The notes under the pieces were generated by a model that ran no database searches, was not told where the DNA came from, and saw nothing but the letters and a program-made list of their open reading frames with translations. The position numbers and the translations under genes are program-made. Of a stretch of 64,000 nt of DNA, positions 11,125-23,184 are shown one piece after another (position 1 is the stretch's first letter; the number at the start of each line of letters is the position of its first letter). The stretch is from Heterocephalus glaber (taxonomy: Eukaryota > Chordata > Mammalia > Rodentia > Bathyergidae): NCBI RefSeq assembly GCF_000247695.1, contig NW_004624855.1, positions 4,963,259-5,027,258 on the forward strand, written 5' to 3'.

Positions 11125-12175
11125 ATTTTTTTCCACTGTAAGATGTTGTGTTAGTCTTGACATGAGCACAGTTTATAAATAGTTAATGCATATGAAAAAT
11201 TAGGGTAATTGCAAAATGAAAGGCATGCCCAGAAAGTAAGCACTCATTGTACAGCAGAATTCTTTTAATGAAACATCTGACAGATGTACATAATATAATC
11301 AATGTATGTAATAAAAATTACTCAAACTTAATTGTATAGTATGGTATGCCATATTAACCTGGAGAAAACCTGGGAGTCAAGTCCAGACACGGAGCTAGAA
11401 AGGAGAAAATCCCCTGTTGAGCATACCTTGCCATACATTCCTTCACATCATAGACCATCCCTGGTAATAAAATAAGAACTTGAAAGCTACAACACTGAAG
11501 TAAGGAATGTCCTGCTGCAGAACTGCATAGTAACCAGATGTCCACAATGGAAGGTCTGGGAAAAACAATTAAACACAGTTCTTTCCCTCCAGGGCTGTAT
11601 TGATCAAAGGAGTAACACATATACATGTTTCATCATTCAAATGCTAATGAATCTATAAACCTCATTATTTCTTATCTGTCTTTGAGTTTCCACAGCAGTT
11701 TTTGGTGACATACCATATTTATGCCAGTAATGTTTGCACTTTTATACACATTTTTGAACCAAGTAATAGAGAGGATACCATTAATAAAGAAAAAATGTGA
11801 ATGTAATCCCAAAGCATGCTTTATTTACAGATTGAGAATGGATACAAACTTTTTCACTTTCTGCTTGAAGTGTAACTTGTATCAAACAAGAATTGTAATG
11901 GCCAGAAGAACAAAAAAAATTTGCTAAATGAGACACCAGAAAATATATATGCTATAAATTTTGAAATCCTCAGATGATAGATATGATACAAATGTTATTA
12001 TGTTTTCACATATAATATACAGAACAAGAAAATTCACCAAGAACAACTAACTAGCTGGGATACTTATGCAGAAATAAGACATTATTTCCTAGTGCATATC
12101 CTTGTCTTTCTGACCACTTGCTTCATGTCATTTTTTGTGGTTATTACCGTTGTCATTATTGTTGTATTTGGTTTC
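11125..12175. other. unassigned non-coding DNA
   Basis: No repeat family or gene identified. A 90-codon minus-strand frame at 11354-11626 has no recognisable domain and lies in ordinary non-coding sequence. Confidence 0.45.
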
Positions 12176-12179
12176 AGAC

Positions 12180-12500
12180 AGGCAATGTCATATAGTGGAA
12201 AAAATAAGGTATTAGAGTCAAAAGGGTCCTGTTAAAATATGCCCTGCTATTTATTTGCAAGATGACCTTGACTAAGTTACTTGACCTTCCTAAGCATCAG
12301 TTTTTCCCACCTATAAAATGGGGATAAAAATTATTATCTCTAGTTGTGTGACCCAATATAATTTGCTCATTATTTCAAAGATGTTTCTTTCATGAAAAGT
12401 GATATTAGTATTTATAAGGTTGTGTTAAATTTGATAATAAATACAGAACTTAGCTTAGTACCTAGAACACAGTAGCTACTACATAAAGTGGCTATTAGTA
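12180..12500 (+). repeat. MIR SINE
   Basis: A clear plus-strand MIR. 'gatgaccttgactaagttac' and 'ttgaccttcctaagcatcag' are followed by 'cctataaaatggggataaaa', and later by 'cttagtacctagaacacagt' and 'agctactac'. These are the conserved MIR core and LINE2-like tail, with diverged filler between. Confidence 0.8.
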
Positions 12501-12716
12501 ATTTATGCTAGAAATACATACTCATGACAAAATATTTAGAAAATAATTTCAACAATTAGAAAGAAACTTTCTGTATTCTGATGGACCATTTTCTGGCCTT
12601 TTCCTGTTTGTATTTTTGTACATAGGTGAGTTTATATTACCCATAGTTTTGTAGATGCTATAATTTCTTAAATAATAAACATTTCTCTATATCATTTATA
12701 ATAATCTATAATCACT

Positions 12717-13342
12717 GTGATGGCTAATTTTGTGTGTGAATTTCATTGGGGTAAAAGATGCCCAGATAGCTGGTGAAATATTTCTGGGTGTGCCTCTGAA
12801 GAAGTTCCAGAAGAGATTAGAATTTGCATCACTGCCCTGAGTAACTAAGCTTTTCCCTCACCTTGGCCAGCAAGCAATGCCAACCCACTGAAGGCCTGAA
12901 AGGATCAAAAAGGAAAAAGAAAGACAATCTTCTCCCTCTGTTGAATTAAAACGTCTATTTTCTCCTACCCTCAGACAACAGGACTCCTGTTTCGTAGGCA
13001 TTCAGACTCTGGTATTTACCCCAGTGGTCACCTCCCCAATCCCTAATGGTGCTAATTCTATTCTCAGGCCTTTTGACTCAGACTGAATTATACTATCTTT
13101 ATCTTGGTCCTTGAGCCTGCAGACAACAGATCATGGTTCTTGGCCTTCATCATCACACGAGACAATTCCCCTAATAAATATCCCCTCTTGGGGCTGAGGA
13201 TTTAGCTCAGTGGTTTCTCCACCTGCTGTGCAAGTGCAAGAACCTGAGTTCAATCCCCGGTATCCCCCCAAAAAATCCCCTCTTAAATCTATACATATTC
13301 AACTATATATATATATATAGTTTTTAGAGAACTCTGATACAA
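12717..13342 (+). mobile_element. old ERVL-type LTR (MLT2-like) interrupted by an ID SINE
   Basis: The segment starts 'gtgatggctaattttgtgtg' and carries 'agatgcccagatagctggtg', 'tttctgggtgtgcctctgaa', 'gaagagattagaatttgcat', 'gactcagactgaattatact' and 'gcctgcagacaacagatcat'. It ends with an AATAAA region, a TA-repeat and 'agagaactctgatacaa'. This full-length pattern is a mammal-wide LTR-like repeat. The subfamily name is tentative. A second copy lies inverted at 56205-56660. Confidence 0.7.
13180..13284 (+). mobile_element. ID SINE nested in LTR, 10-bp TSD
   Basis: The ID head 'ggggctgaggatttagctca' begins about 13190, and 'gagttcaatccccggtatc' plus C and A runs end it near 13274. Identical duplications 'atcccctctt' flank it at 13180-13189 and 13275-13284. 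Removing the SINE restores a continuous LTR sequence across the AATAAA region. Confidence 0.88.
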
Positions 13343-13344
13343 CC

Positions 13345-16300
13345 ATTATTTCAATATAGTAGCATTTTAGTGTTTATTCCAACATGTTAAATTAAATTAT
13401 GACTTTGCTTTTTGAAAAAGTATATTAGCCACATTTTTGAATATTTTATTTGGTTCTATTAACCAAAATGATTATCTGTAGTCCTTTGTAAAGAGAGATA
13501 TTGAGCTGGAAGAAGTTTGCAGAAAAATACAAAGAAAGATTACTTTCCTTAGTAGAAACAAAAGAAAAGGAAAGTAAAAAATACACTTACAATAAAAAAA
13601 AATAATAAAAAGTGAAAGGGAAACTACAGAATAGGGTGACATGGAGACATTCTTTGCAAAGACCCTATGGTTTGATATACTTATAATAGAAAAATACTAA
13701 CTAGAGAATTTTGATGTTCCATAAAATCTCCACAAATAGAGTAAAAATTTCTTAGGGCATATCCACAGGCCTTCCCATCAATATCTCAAGTACTATGATT
13801 TTATAAGTACTCAAGGAGGGTTTAGACAAATGAGATATTTATAAAACTGAAAATTAAACATGGCCTTGAAGTTCTTCAGAAGCACAGTTGATTCCTTCAT
13901 CAATATCTCCACTTTCTTATTTTTAATTCTACCTAAAACTGGTAATATGTTTCTCTGACAGAAGCTGCAGTTAAAAAATCTGAAGTGTTTATAACATAGA
14001 TACTAGCTTTTATGCAGTAAATACTTTTTTCTGTTACTAATATAAATAAGCTAGAATCATCTGTATGTGTGAATACATGTATTAAAATGAAAAAAAAAAG
14101 GCATTGGAATTATATGTAGAGAATGCAAATGAGGATAGTCAGTCATATACCTCTCTTCTTTTTGATAAAACTGGTATCTTATTTCTAAAATTAAGCTCAA
14201 TTCAATAGGCAAAAAAAAAAACCAAATGGGAATAGAGGCCAAGAATCCTGGATCACAAGTTTTAATCATTTATTTAAATCAAACTCTCCATGGAAGTACA
14301 TTGCTAATCATTCAGACTTGTTGAACAGGCTAGGCATATAGACCACACCCTGGGGTAGGCAGTACACTGGATCTGTTTTCTTGGATACTTCTAGAAGGAA
14401 AGAGCTTGACAAAACACACATTTGCCAACCACTTAGCACATTTCTCTTTGCTTTTTAAGCTCAAGTGTATGTTAATAGAAATTTAATGTTTCTCATTCCT
14501 TCCTACTTGATTCACAAAAGGTACTAAAAAAGAGCATTTCCATGTTCAATCAGGGTTTTTTTGTGGTGGACAAGAAACCAGGTTAGTTTTCCTTTTCTAG
14601 CTATTCCTTCTCATACACCCCTCTTTACTAGACCTGGGGATTCATCAAAATAAAATTACCTTGGAGTCTAGGGTGGGGTTCAATTTTTATTCTGGTGATA
14701 CTTATATTAGGCAGTGCAGTTGTAGCACTACATTTCTATTTGCTGGAAGTTTTCTAAGGTTGTACCTTCACACTAGATGCTTGGGGAGGGGTGTACAGTA
14801 GCAGAAGTGACAGGGTGTGACCCAAGTTAAAAAAATGTGAAAAACATTATAAAATAATTTGCTTTTCTATTTACAATAGCATACCTCTACCCTAAATTTA
14901 TGGAGTTTGTGATCTGATTGAACTGTTCACAATCAGAAAAGAATTACAAATGATAGCTTATGTTGGACATTGTCTCATAGATTGGGCCATATTTCTAAAG
15001 ACCCTAAGTTCCCCAGGTCTGGATAATTTGCTAATTTTGCCTTTTCAATCAATACAGAAACTTGAAATCCTTCTCTATAACCAAACTAGAAAACTTTATT
15101 GGTGTAGAGAAATTAACTTATATTTTACTAAAGTGACAATCATCGACTATTTTTGTATAAATTATCTTTGGAAGCAAAACTGAAACATCCAATCTCATTT
15201 TCAGCCAAAGACCTCCAGTTGAGCAAGAATTGTGGTCCCAGAAATAAAACTGCAGGGTTTCATTTACTACAGTGTTCATTCTATTTATCAGTTTATACTG
15301 ACATTGAAATAACATTTGGGCAAGATTATATTACAGCCTTTGTTTTAATGTGGCTATTTAAAGACTAAAAATCAAATAGCTACTATTAATACAATGAATA
15401 TGAATGAATATTGACCATAATACCATTGATTTCAACGATTAAGTGACAAACTGGAGTAAAAATTCTTTTTGTAAAAGAAAAATTTTCAGTATTTGTAGAA
15501 TTTTAGTATAACAGCTAAAGAATTATTTAGATATCTTTACTGTTCAACTCTAGTGATATGAATGAATTCCACTGAAGACAAAAGATAGAGAGAGTGGGGA
15601 AGGGAAGGGAAAACTAAGCATATAAAAAAGTTTCTGTTTTTCTCAAATATGGGAGACTTTTACAATGTGACATTTCTAATAATATATATTGAATTCTGTG
15701 GACAATTGCAAGACTAGCACACTTTCAGAATATCTGTAATTTAACATTGGTTTTGCACTGATCTTGCTCTAGCCTCTCCACAAGTGAAACTATTTCTTTA
15801 GTGAATTTAGCATCTGCCCCACCTTGTCCTTTTTAGGACACTAGGAAGATGGCTGGCTGATTCAATGACCTTTATCTCAGCAAATCACTCATTCTCATGG
15901 CCTTTCTATGGATCCATATCCTGTGATAGATTTACTTTGAGAACATTCTAGCAGAACTATATTAAATCACTTTGAACTTACTGTTTTTTATAAAATAAGT
16001 TCATTTGGCTCCAATATTTTGAAGTTATCTAAAAAAGAAATTCTGTTTATCAAGCCAAACCAGAATAGAAGTTACAAAGGGAAGATTAACCATGAGCATT
16101 TGCCAATGATTTCCTGAATACAAATGATCATGTAAGATATACTTGGTTGTACTAAGCTACTTTTATCCAAATTTATCATGTGTTCATTTTAATAACTTTC
16201 CTTGCCTTACTTCCACCATTTACATTTAAATGCAAATCTTATTTTGTGAGTCTACCAAAGTTCTTATATAGAAACAAGGAAAATTACTATACAAATGCCA

Positions 16301-17620
16301 TTACCTAGAAGTTTGAAATCCTGAGACTACAAACGGGTTAATTAATTACATTATCTGTAGCATTACCCTGGCTACATTCTGCCTGGAAGGCATATGGATC
16401 CACTCAGCTGCTGAATTTAAAAGAGCTGGGTCCTTTTCATACAGAAGAAAAATCATCTACATAACCCTCTTGCACCCCCACTGTAAGCATTGGAGCACTT
16501 TAGGTTTCTTTTTCACTTGATTATTGTGTTTCTGGTGAGATAGTCAAAAGAAGCAATATTAAATAAATACCAAAATATTTCATACCATCATGAAAATCTG
16601 AGTACAGCATAATATATTTCAATCACAGTACCTACTAACTGGGCTATTGTATTACAGGCAAAACACTATACATTGGGCTGGGAGCATCAAATATAAATTT
16701 GATGTCTGCCCATCAGAAATTTGTATCAGACTAACTTTATAAAAGGATAAGCAAAAAGGTATACAGTACTGCAAAGATATTAAAAGATTTGATTTGCTGA
16801 CATTATTTTTGCTGTGTACGCCATTTATTTAGCTATTCATGCCGTCTAAATTAACTGTACATTTTTTCAGCTCATTTTTGTTTTTTTTTCTTTTTTTCCT
16901 TTCTCCTCCTTTCCTGATTTTCTCCTTCTCTAGTTCTTTTAGTTCTTTCATTTTCCCCCTCTATTTTGCTGATTTTTTTCTAAAGAACTTCAGACAGCTA
17001 AAATACGTGTATAGTGCTATAAGGAAAAAATGCCAAAACCAAAGGAGGAATTATGATAGACAAATAAATTGAAAAGAGGTAAAATTAGTACAACCTAATG
17101 TACATCAGAAACTCCTAAATATAATTGTTAAGCATGGATGGCAAATGGGTTCTGAATTCTCTAGTGGCCAAAGATAGAAAAGAAGCTATAATTCAGGGCC
17201 CAAAATTTTAGTAATATTTCAGCAACTGTAAAGAAACAACACAACTTCTTCCAGTGTGAAGGTTTAGAAAATGTTTTCCCTGAGTACACTGATCTAGGGG
17301 GATGCTATGTGCAATACCGGATAGTTTTTCCACAATATCCTATTCTCTAAGTATCTGAAAAAATGCTAATTTTGACTATGAAATCTCCATATGATTATGG
17401 AGGGACTGAAAAGTTCTAAAACCTGAGTTATGTACATTAAGATAATTTCTCTCTTTATGTACATATATATAATTTATATTATATATTATGTAATGACTAA
17501 TATAGTTATAACAAATGTACAGGAAGAAAGACTGGTTCTATAACTGAAGAGGTCTTCTAAAAATGCATCTGCAACTTAATGATAATATCAGTGATACATT
17601 CTGTTATTTAGGAGTTTAAT
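13345..17620. other. unassigned AT-rich DNA
   Basis: About 4.3 kb without a confidently assigned repeat, exon or RNA gene. A weak reversed L2-like patch is at 16640-16760 ('acactatacattgggctggg'). A T/C-rich stretch lies at 16865-16975. Short open frames (60-77 codons) have no domain. Confidence 0.45.
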
Positions 17621-17621
17621 T

Positions 17622-17722
17622 TTCTGTTTTTTTTCTTGCATGTATGTAGTACTGGGCATTGAACCCAGGCCCTTGAATATGCTAAGCATACATTCTACCC
17701 CAGAGCTACATCCTCAGTCCAG
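17622..17722 (-). mobile_element. older ID SINE
   Basis: Plus-strand reading gives a T-rich tail, 'tactgggcattgaacccagg', 'gctaagcatacattctaccc' and 'cagagctacatcctcagtcc', which is a reversed ID unit. The 'gctaagcatacattctaccc' middle corresponds to the classic 'gggtagagtgcttgcctagc' ID form. It therefore differs from the younger copies in this window, whose middle contains 'gcaagcgcaag'. Confidence 0.75.
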
Positions 17723-17724
17723 GA

Positions 17725-18440
17725 CTTCAGTATTTAATTAAAATATTCAAATTTTATTTTCTATCTTTTGGTATATTTTGTGAAAAAATTTATTATTTTC
17801 ATAATGTCTGTGCAAGGAAAACCCAAAGTAAGACATTTTTAACTGATGCAATTATAGTTAGATATTCATGAAAAGAAAATATAATTTTGAGAAGTATTTC
17901 CTGATTGTAGTTCTCAAATAACCTTTTTCTCATTACCATTTTTCACTCCTCTAAATTTTATTTGTCCTCACAATGTGGTTTCTCAATTTTACTGTAATAC
18001 AAAAGCAATTCCTGTTGTAAAGGCAATTTCATGGCTAAAATTCTCACCTACTGGTACTTTCTTCTTTCTTGGTGAGGATTACTTCTCTATCTTACAATTT
18101 TCTAGAAAGCAAATGAACAAATTCCTGTGCTTTAGCTACCTGTGAACAAACTAGACAAAGGTATTTTTGACTGTGAATAGAGATGCTTTACACTCAGTGA
18201 CACTCTCTTCCTAATTCAACAAAATTTTAGTAAATATCAATTTTACATAACAAACATGAGAACTACTTTTATACATAGGACAATGAATCCTTTCCAAGCA
18301 CATATTAATGTCAGATGATAATCCCACAAAATATGGTTTTAATTAACTAAGCCATCTGGATCTGTGAGGAAAGCAAGTCAGAATTATTCGTCCTTTAATT
18401 CCCCAAGAAAAGAAAAAGATTAGAAAATTTTGTGTGAGTA
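17725..18440. other. unassigned AT-rich DNA
   Basis: No gene recognised. A weak reversed L2-like segment is possible at 18200-18330. Confidence 0.4.
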
Positions 18441-18444
18441 TACA

Positions 18445-18772
18445 TGTTAATCAGCTTTTCCTCACTGGGAAGCAATAATGGATGCTCACAACTTAAAAGA
18501 GAAGTTTAATTTGATTCATTATTTCAGAGGTTTATCAATACGGTATTCAAAGATAAATACCATGGAAGAAGGGCTTTTGGAACAAAGCTGATTGGTTCAT
18601 GGTGATGGGCATCAGAGTAGGAGAACAGTGCCACAAAAGAAGGGGACACTATACATAGTACTCAAAGTTATACTTTTGTGATCCACCCAGACTCAGCTAG
18701 AAATGTATTTTACTAATTTCCTAGAACATGCCCAATTCAATTAAGTTGGTATAAGATTAACTACCACATTCT
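18445..18772 (-). mobile_element. ERVL/MaLR-type LTR, solo
   Basis: On the minus strand it begins near 18772 ('tgtggtagttaatcttatac' as reverse complement) and ends near 18445. The plus strand shows 'gcttttcctcactgggaagc', 'aacttaaaagagaagtttaa' (reversed polyA-signal region) and 'tgattggttcatggtgatgg'. Organisation matches MaLR LTRs elsewhere in the window. Subfamily not assigned. Confidence 0.6.
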
Positions 18773-18953
18773 ACTCCTTGGCAACTTGACATTGAAACAC
18801 ATCTCTGAACCACATTTAGTCTCCCAATAAACAAAATAACAAGTTAATAATTCTACTGAACATGATAAAACTACTCTGCATACAATTGAGAAGACAATGA
18901 TTTATTTCTCAATGTCCTAAATAGTTCCAACAGTTTTAAGAATTCATAGTCAT

Positions 18954-19154
18954 GAGAAGCTCAGCCAGTCCCAGCACCCGGAAGGAAGCTCCTCCACCTC
19001 CATCCCAGGATCCCAGGGCAGAGAAGCTCAGCTGGCCCCAGCATCCAGAAGGAAGCTCCCCCACCACCATCCTGGGCTCCTAGGGCAGAGACATTCAGCT
19101 GGTCTCAGCACCCAGAAGGAAGCTCCCCCACTGCCATCTCAAGCTCCTAGGGCA
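18954..19154 (+). promoter_or_regulatory. LINE-1 5' UTR: three 67-bp tandem monomers
   Basis: Three consecutive units of exactly 67 bp lie at 18954-19020, 19021-19087 and 19088-19154. Each begins 'gaga..', carries 'cagc.ggtcccagcacccag' and 'aaggaagctcc', and ends 'tcctagggca' or a close variant. A diverged fourth start follows at 19155. The units lead straight into L1 ORF1, so they occupy the place of the monomer promoters of rodent L1 5' UTRs. Promoter function is inferred from that position. Confidence 0.75.
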
Positions 19155-19201
19155 GAGGTGGTGAGCTGTGTGGGTTCCAGAAGCAACCTCCCCCCGTGGA
19201 A

Positions 19202-19361
19202 ATGAGAAAACACATAAACAAGCCTCAAAAACAGAGTTCCAGTTCTCCTACAGCAACCCCAAAGGGAAATGAGATGGAACAATCTGATGCTCAACCACCT
19301 GGACTCTCTGAACTGGCAACAAAAGAGGATCTGGGAAAAATGAAATCAGAAATGATTACTC
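19202..19361 (+). CDS. LINE-1 ORF1 protein, N-terminus only (cut by gap)
   Basis: From the ATG at 19202 an open frame runs 53 codons to the N run. It begins MRKHINKPQK and later contains SELATKEDLGKMKSEM, typical of the start of L1 ORF1p leading into its coiled coil. ORF1p is a trimeric RNA-binding chaperone needed for L1 retrotransposition. The in-frame GTG at 19196 is an unlikely start. RRM and C-terminal domains are not visible, so whether the gene is intact cannot be judged. Confidence 0.6.
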
Positions 19362-19461
19362 NNNNNNNNNNNNNNNNNNNNNNNNNNNNNNNNNNNNNNN
19401 NNNNNNNNNNNNNNNNNNNNNNNNNNNNNNNNNNNNNNNNNNNNNNNNNNNNNNNNNNNNN
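19362..19461. other. assembly gap, 100 N
   Basis: Exactly 100 unknown bases. Open frames that appear to cross it are artefacts. Confidence 1.
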
Positions 19462-20735
19462 TAATTTAAAATATTTATGTATTTAAAATTTTTGATTTGT
19501 ACTGAGAATTTAGTATCACTGATTTTTCTATGAATCCTGAATGCCTTAAAATGAAAATACTGATTACTACCAATAACTTTATATGTACAGTAAAAATATT
19601 ACAATGTTATTTTAGTCTTTTTGTTCCAGTGTTCCAGTTACCACACAGCCTGAGAGAAGCTTAGTTGTTCACACTGTCATCTCTCACTGTGTCTCCCCCA
19701 TGCACAACAATTTCATTAACTACCCCAAATACAAGAACAAGAAACAAACTCAAATTTTACCTTTGGGACTCACAACCTGTTCTGCTTGGTTGTCAAACCT
19801 ATGAATACCTATTACATGGCATAGTTGAGGATTCAGAATTTCATGAACATTTAGCATAGATAGATTAAAAAAGCATGGACTTGGTCCTAGGCAAGTCACC
19901 AAAATTATTTGTGTTAATTTTCTCATTTTGCACATAGATTCATTAAAAACATATTCTCTCTTACAAGAATGTTTTGCAGAATAACATATTCATGATTACT
20001 AAGTGATTAGGAAATGTAAATGATAAGTCTTTCTTGTGTTCAGAAAGCCAGATATCTTTTTAAACTCCAATTTGTTTCTGGTATTTCTGCAAGAACATAC
20101 AGTCCCTTGTTTGAATGAATTAGGTTAAAGTAACATAGGATAAGTAGCTGGTTACACAGTGTTAAGACACTTAAATTTAGTCAAAACTAGTCAATTTCCA
20201 GTTATTTGTTTTGTATGAGATCTGAAAACTGGTTGCATTATTTTACTGTGCTGATGAGCTCTTTCCTTATTATATATCTTCAGTGACTAGTTTCATGACA
20301 AGGACTCAGCATTCTGACATGGCTATATAATCAAAGTACCAAAACTCTGCACATAGAGACATTTCAAAACACAAATGTATCAGTCAGTTTGAAAGTCCAG
20401 CCAACTAGCTTGATGGTTAATAGCTAACCCAGTTTGCCAAAGAAACAAGTTTCTCCTTCATGTTTCAGGGGTCTCTGTTGGATCTGTACAAAGTCAGAAA
20501 GAAAGGAGGCTGATGAGATGTGTGCTTTGGGTCTAACCCAATAAATCAGGAAGAACACATTTTCTGCTAGTATAGTTCATTTTCTGTACTCTGGAATTGA
20601 GCATGACCTAGAGATGAATCACTTTATCACCTCTTAGGAAAACTTCTCAAGTCTGCTGATCCCTAATTTATAAAATGGTGAGGTTGCTTGAAGAAATTAT
20701 AGCTTGTCAGAAAGTACTCTGAGCTCCACAGAGTC
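19462..20735. other. unassigned DNA right of gap
   Basis: AT-rich. A faint MIR-like trace may exist at 19870-19940 ('ctaggcaagtcaccaaaatt') and another at 20615-20690. No gene is supported. Confidence 0.4.
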
Positions 20736-20737
20736 AC

Positions 20738-20800
20738 CATGCAGCATCTATTGAGCACCTACTGTGTGCTTAGCGCTGTCCAAACACAAGATGTTAGGTT
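20738..20800 (-). repeat. L2/MIR terminal fragment
   Basis: 'tctattgagcacctactgtg' followed by 'tgcttagcgctgtccaaac' is a well-preserved reversed L2 3' terminal segment. Confidence 0.75.
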
Positions 20801-21039
20801 AACAAATCACAACTCTTCTGGCTGCAAAATAATTTTTTAGAAGCCTGGGCTTCATTAATATTCCATGCCATATGGTGGGGAAAGGTCTAAATTCTATTGC
20901 TTTTGCTTTTACAGATAATTTATGAAAAAAATGAAATATTAACCAGGAATGTGGTAGAATGGCTTTCTATTTCTCTGGGCGATGACAAATGAAGCAGCAC
21001 AAGCACACATTTGAATAAGGAATTATCAATCAACCTCAA

Positions 21040-21610
21040 ACTTGACCCACAGCTGTCATCCCTATAAATTAATGTTTACCATTTTTAAGTATGTGCAGGA
21101 CATCTGGAAATACACACAGGCTGTGGCTGGCAAGAAATTTTCAAGAAATAGTATATCAAAAGCTAATTATAGCAGCAGCAAGCCCAAGCATCACTTTGTT
21201 ATGGTGAATTATAGACGGGAGCTCTGTCACCACAAACTGTTATTCATAACTAAATCATAATGCTTTTAAGTTTTAATTAATCTGCTTAGCTTTAGTTGCA
21301 AGGGAGAAGCTTGCTTAACCATTAAACCACCAGGCTCTCTCAGGCTAGCCCGGAACAGTGTCTGCACCTGAGGGAGCCAGACCACATTATTGGGCTGACA
21401 TTGCAGCTATTAAAGAGAAGTTCTTTTAATATGTTAGAGTCAGGATATTTCCTTCTATTTCATTATCCAAAAACCAATTAATTTTCCATAAGAGCACCAA
21501 ATTAATTACAAAATACTATGGAAATCAGAGCTGTCTCTTTTTCCCTACCATTATGGAAATGCCAACCCCCTTTGGCAGCGAAGTCCTTAGAAATACTGGT
21601 TTTTCTCCTT
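21040..21610. promoter_or_regulatory. candidate conserved non-coding element
   Basis: Complex, repeat-free sequence contains many TAAT/ATTA homeodomain-type cores (for example 'ttttaattaatctgcttagc', 'ccaattaattttcc', 'caaattaattac') and a GC-richer middle at 21330-21400. No coding frame spans it. Its texture resembles developmental enhancers, but conservation cannot be judged from one genome, so function is only inferred. Confidence 0.25.
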
Positions 21611-21649
21611 ACTTAACATTTTATTTGTGACTTTGGGAAGATCCTGATA

Positions 21650-23165
21650 AAAGATTCTTTTATTTCCTTTTCAAATCACTTTCTCCTTCCAATTACTTAC
21701 CCAGGCCATACTTCCTATTGAGTAATCCTCACCCCCTGAAAGATAGCTGAAAAAAAAAGATATTTTTCTATTGGAAAGCCCCTTTTATTTGTTGTGACTT
21801 TTAGGGGTTTTATCTGATCTGCCCATCTAGATGACAAACTTTTTGTGGAAGTGGCCATGTTTTAAATTTATTTCATATCCACACCTTTCACTCTCTGGCG
21901 TTGGAATGAATATCCACTCTGAATTCATGCCAGAGATTCAGTAAATTTTTGCCAGTTGAAAGAAATTGGATTTTAATTAACAACCCCTGAAATTTTAACT
22001 TATTGAACTTGAAATCCAAACTAAATGAAAAAGGGAGAGAGGAACAGGAAATCTCAGGGTCTTTTCATAAAGAATTCCACAAGAAGAGTAATGGTCATAA
22101 CCCATGGCTATTTCAAATTCTGTTAACCAAACAAAAATGTTATTCTTCTGTGGAATATATTATGACATATATAAGGAACTCTGATGCTGAAAGCAAAACA
22201 ATTTACAAGGGATGATAATATTTGATTATAAATTGTCTCCACTCTGAGATAAAGCCATTAGCTGTTAGTGTGGAGCCCTTGCTCAAATGAAAGGATAGGA
22301 AGATGCCCCCCCTACACACACACACCTTGTGCCTTAAGAAGGAGTTGTTTGGATTGAAGCCCAGATGGTGAGGGGCCTAATCTTGTAGAGTCCCTTGGAC
22401 TTCTCTTGGACCAGAGGTGACTCTTCCACATTCTAAAAAAAAGGCTTTGTCAATGCAAAACATCATCAGATAATGACTAAAAGTCTTCAGGGGACAAACC
22501 ACCCATCACACTGCGTCTGTGTCTCTGAAGGACACAGCGAACATTTATTGACTTAGCGTAGTCAGTGTTTTTCATGGCTTTCTATTATGAAATGTTGATT
22601 TATTTCTTACTTGTTCATATCTAAACTAACAAATGTAAGTACAATAAATATTTTTCCATTGTTACCATTTACTTAGCTTGTAGATATGTTTATGGTTAAA
22701 ACGCTATACCCTGTTAGAATAATTTTAATAGGGGGTCTTTTCAGAACATTTTTTAAAAAGAACTGTTGGATCTAAAAGTTGTGAAAGATGAAGTCTAAGA
22801 CAACTTATTGTTTTTCCTTAGAAGCATGGGTCAGCTTTCACTTCATTTAAATGAAAGTTCCCATAAGTGGACTTTGTCTCTTTTAAGGCCTCTTCCAACC
22901 TTTCCAGGCAGAATAAAAGGAGATTTTCCTATTTGACATAACAAATAATGTAGCCATTTCTTTTATATGTTATTTGCTTACCCAATAAAGATATGGAACT
23001 AAAGTGCAAGATGTGTCCCTATCCTTAATCCTTAGTTTAAACATAAGATGGCAAGATATTTCATTTGCCTCTGTTCAGTGAGTAAATTGTTTCATATTTT
23101 AAATTATGGTTATGGATTATGCAGCTGTACTTTAGTGCCGAGAATACCTAAAACTCTTAAAATAT
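21650..23165. other. unassigned non-coding DNA
   Basis: No gene or clear repeat. A short CA-rich tract is at 22312-22324. An open frame at 22003-22215 has no domain. Confidence 0.4.
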
Positions 23166-23184
23166 AGTTTTTTAAATTAAATTA

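Larger units (their letters stand above)
19155..19461 (+). mobile_element. LINE-1 5' portion running into assembly gap
   Basis: The leader after the monomers (19155-19201) and the start of ORF1 are present, and then a run of 100 N begins at 19362. Sequence right of the gap does not look like L1, so the rest of the element is either inside the gap or absent. A run of exactly 100 N is usually a placeholder for a gap of unknown size, so several kilobases of L1 could be missing. Confidence 0.7.

Noticed and set aside
13191..13265. tRNA gene (A- and B-box-like sequence in ID units)
   Set aside because: The unit has SINE structure with an A-rich tail and target duplications, and no intact cloverleaf is apparent by eye.
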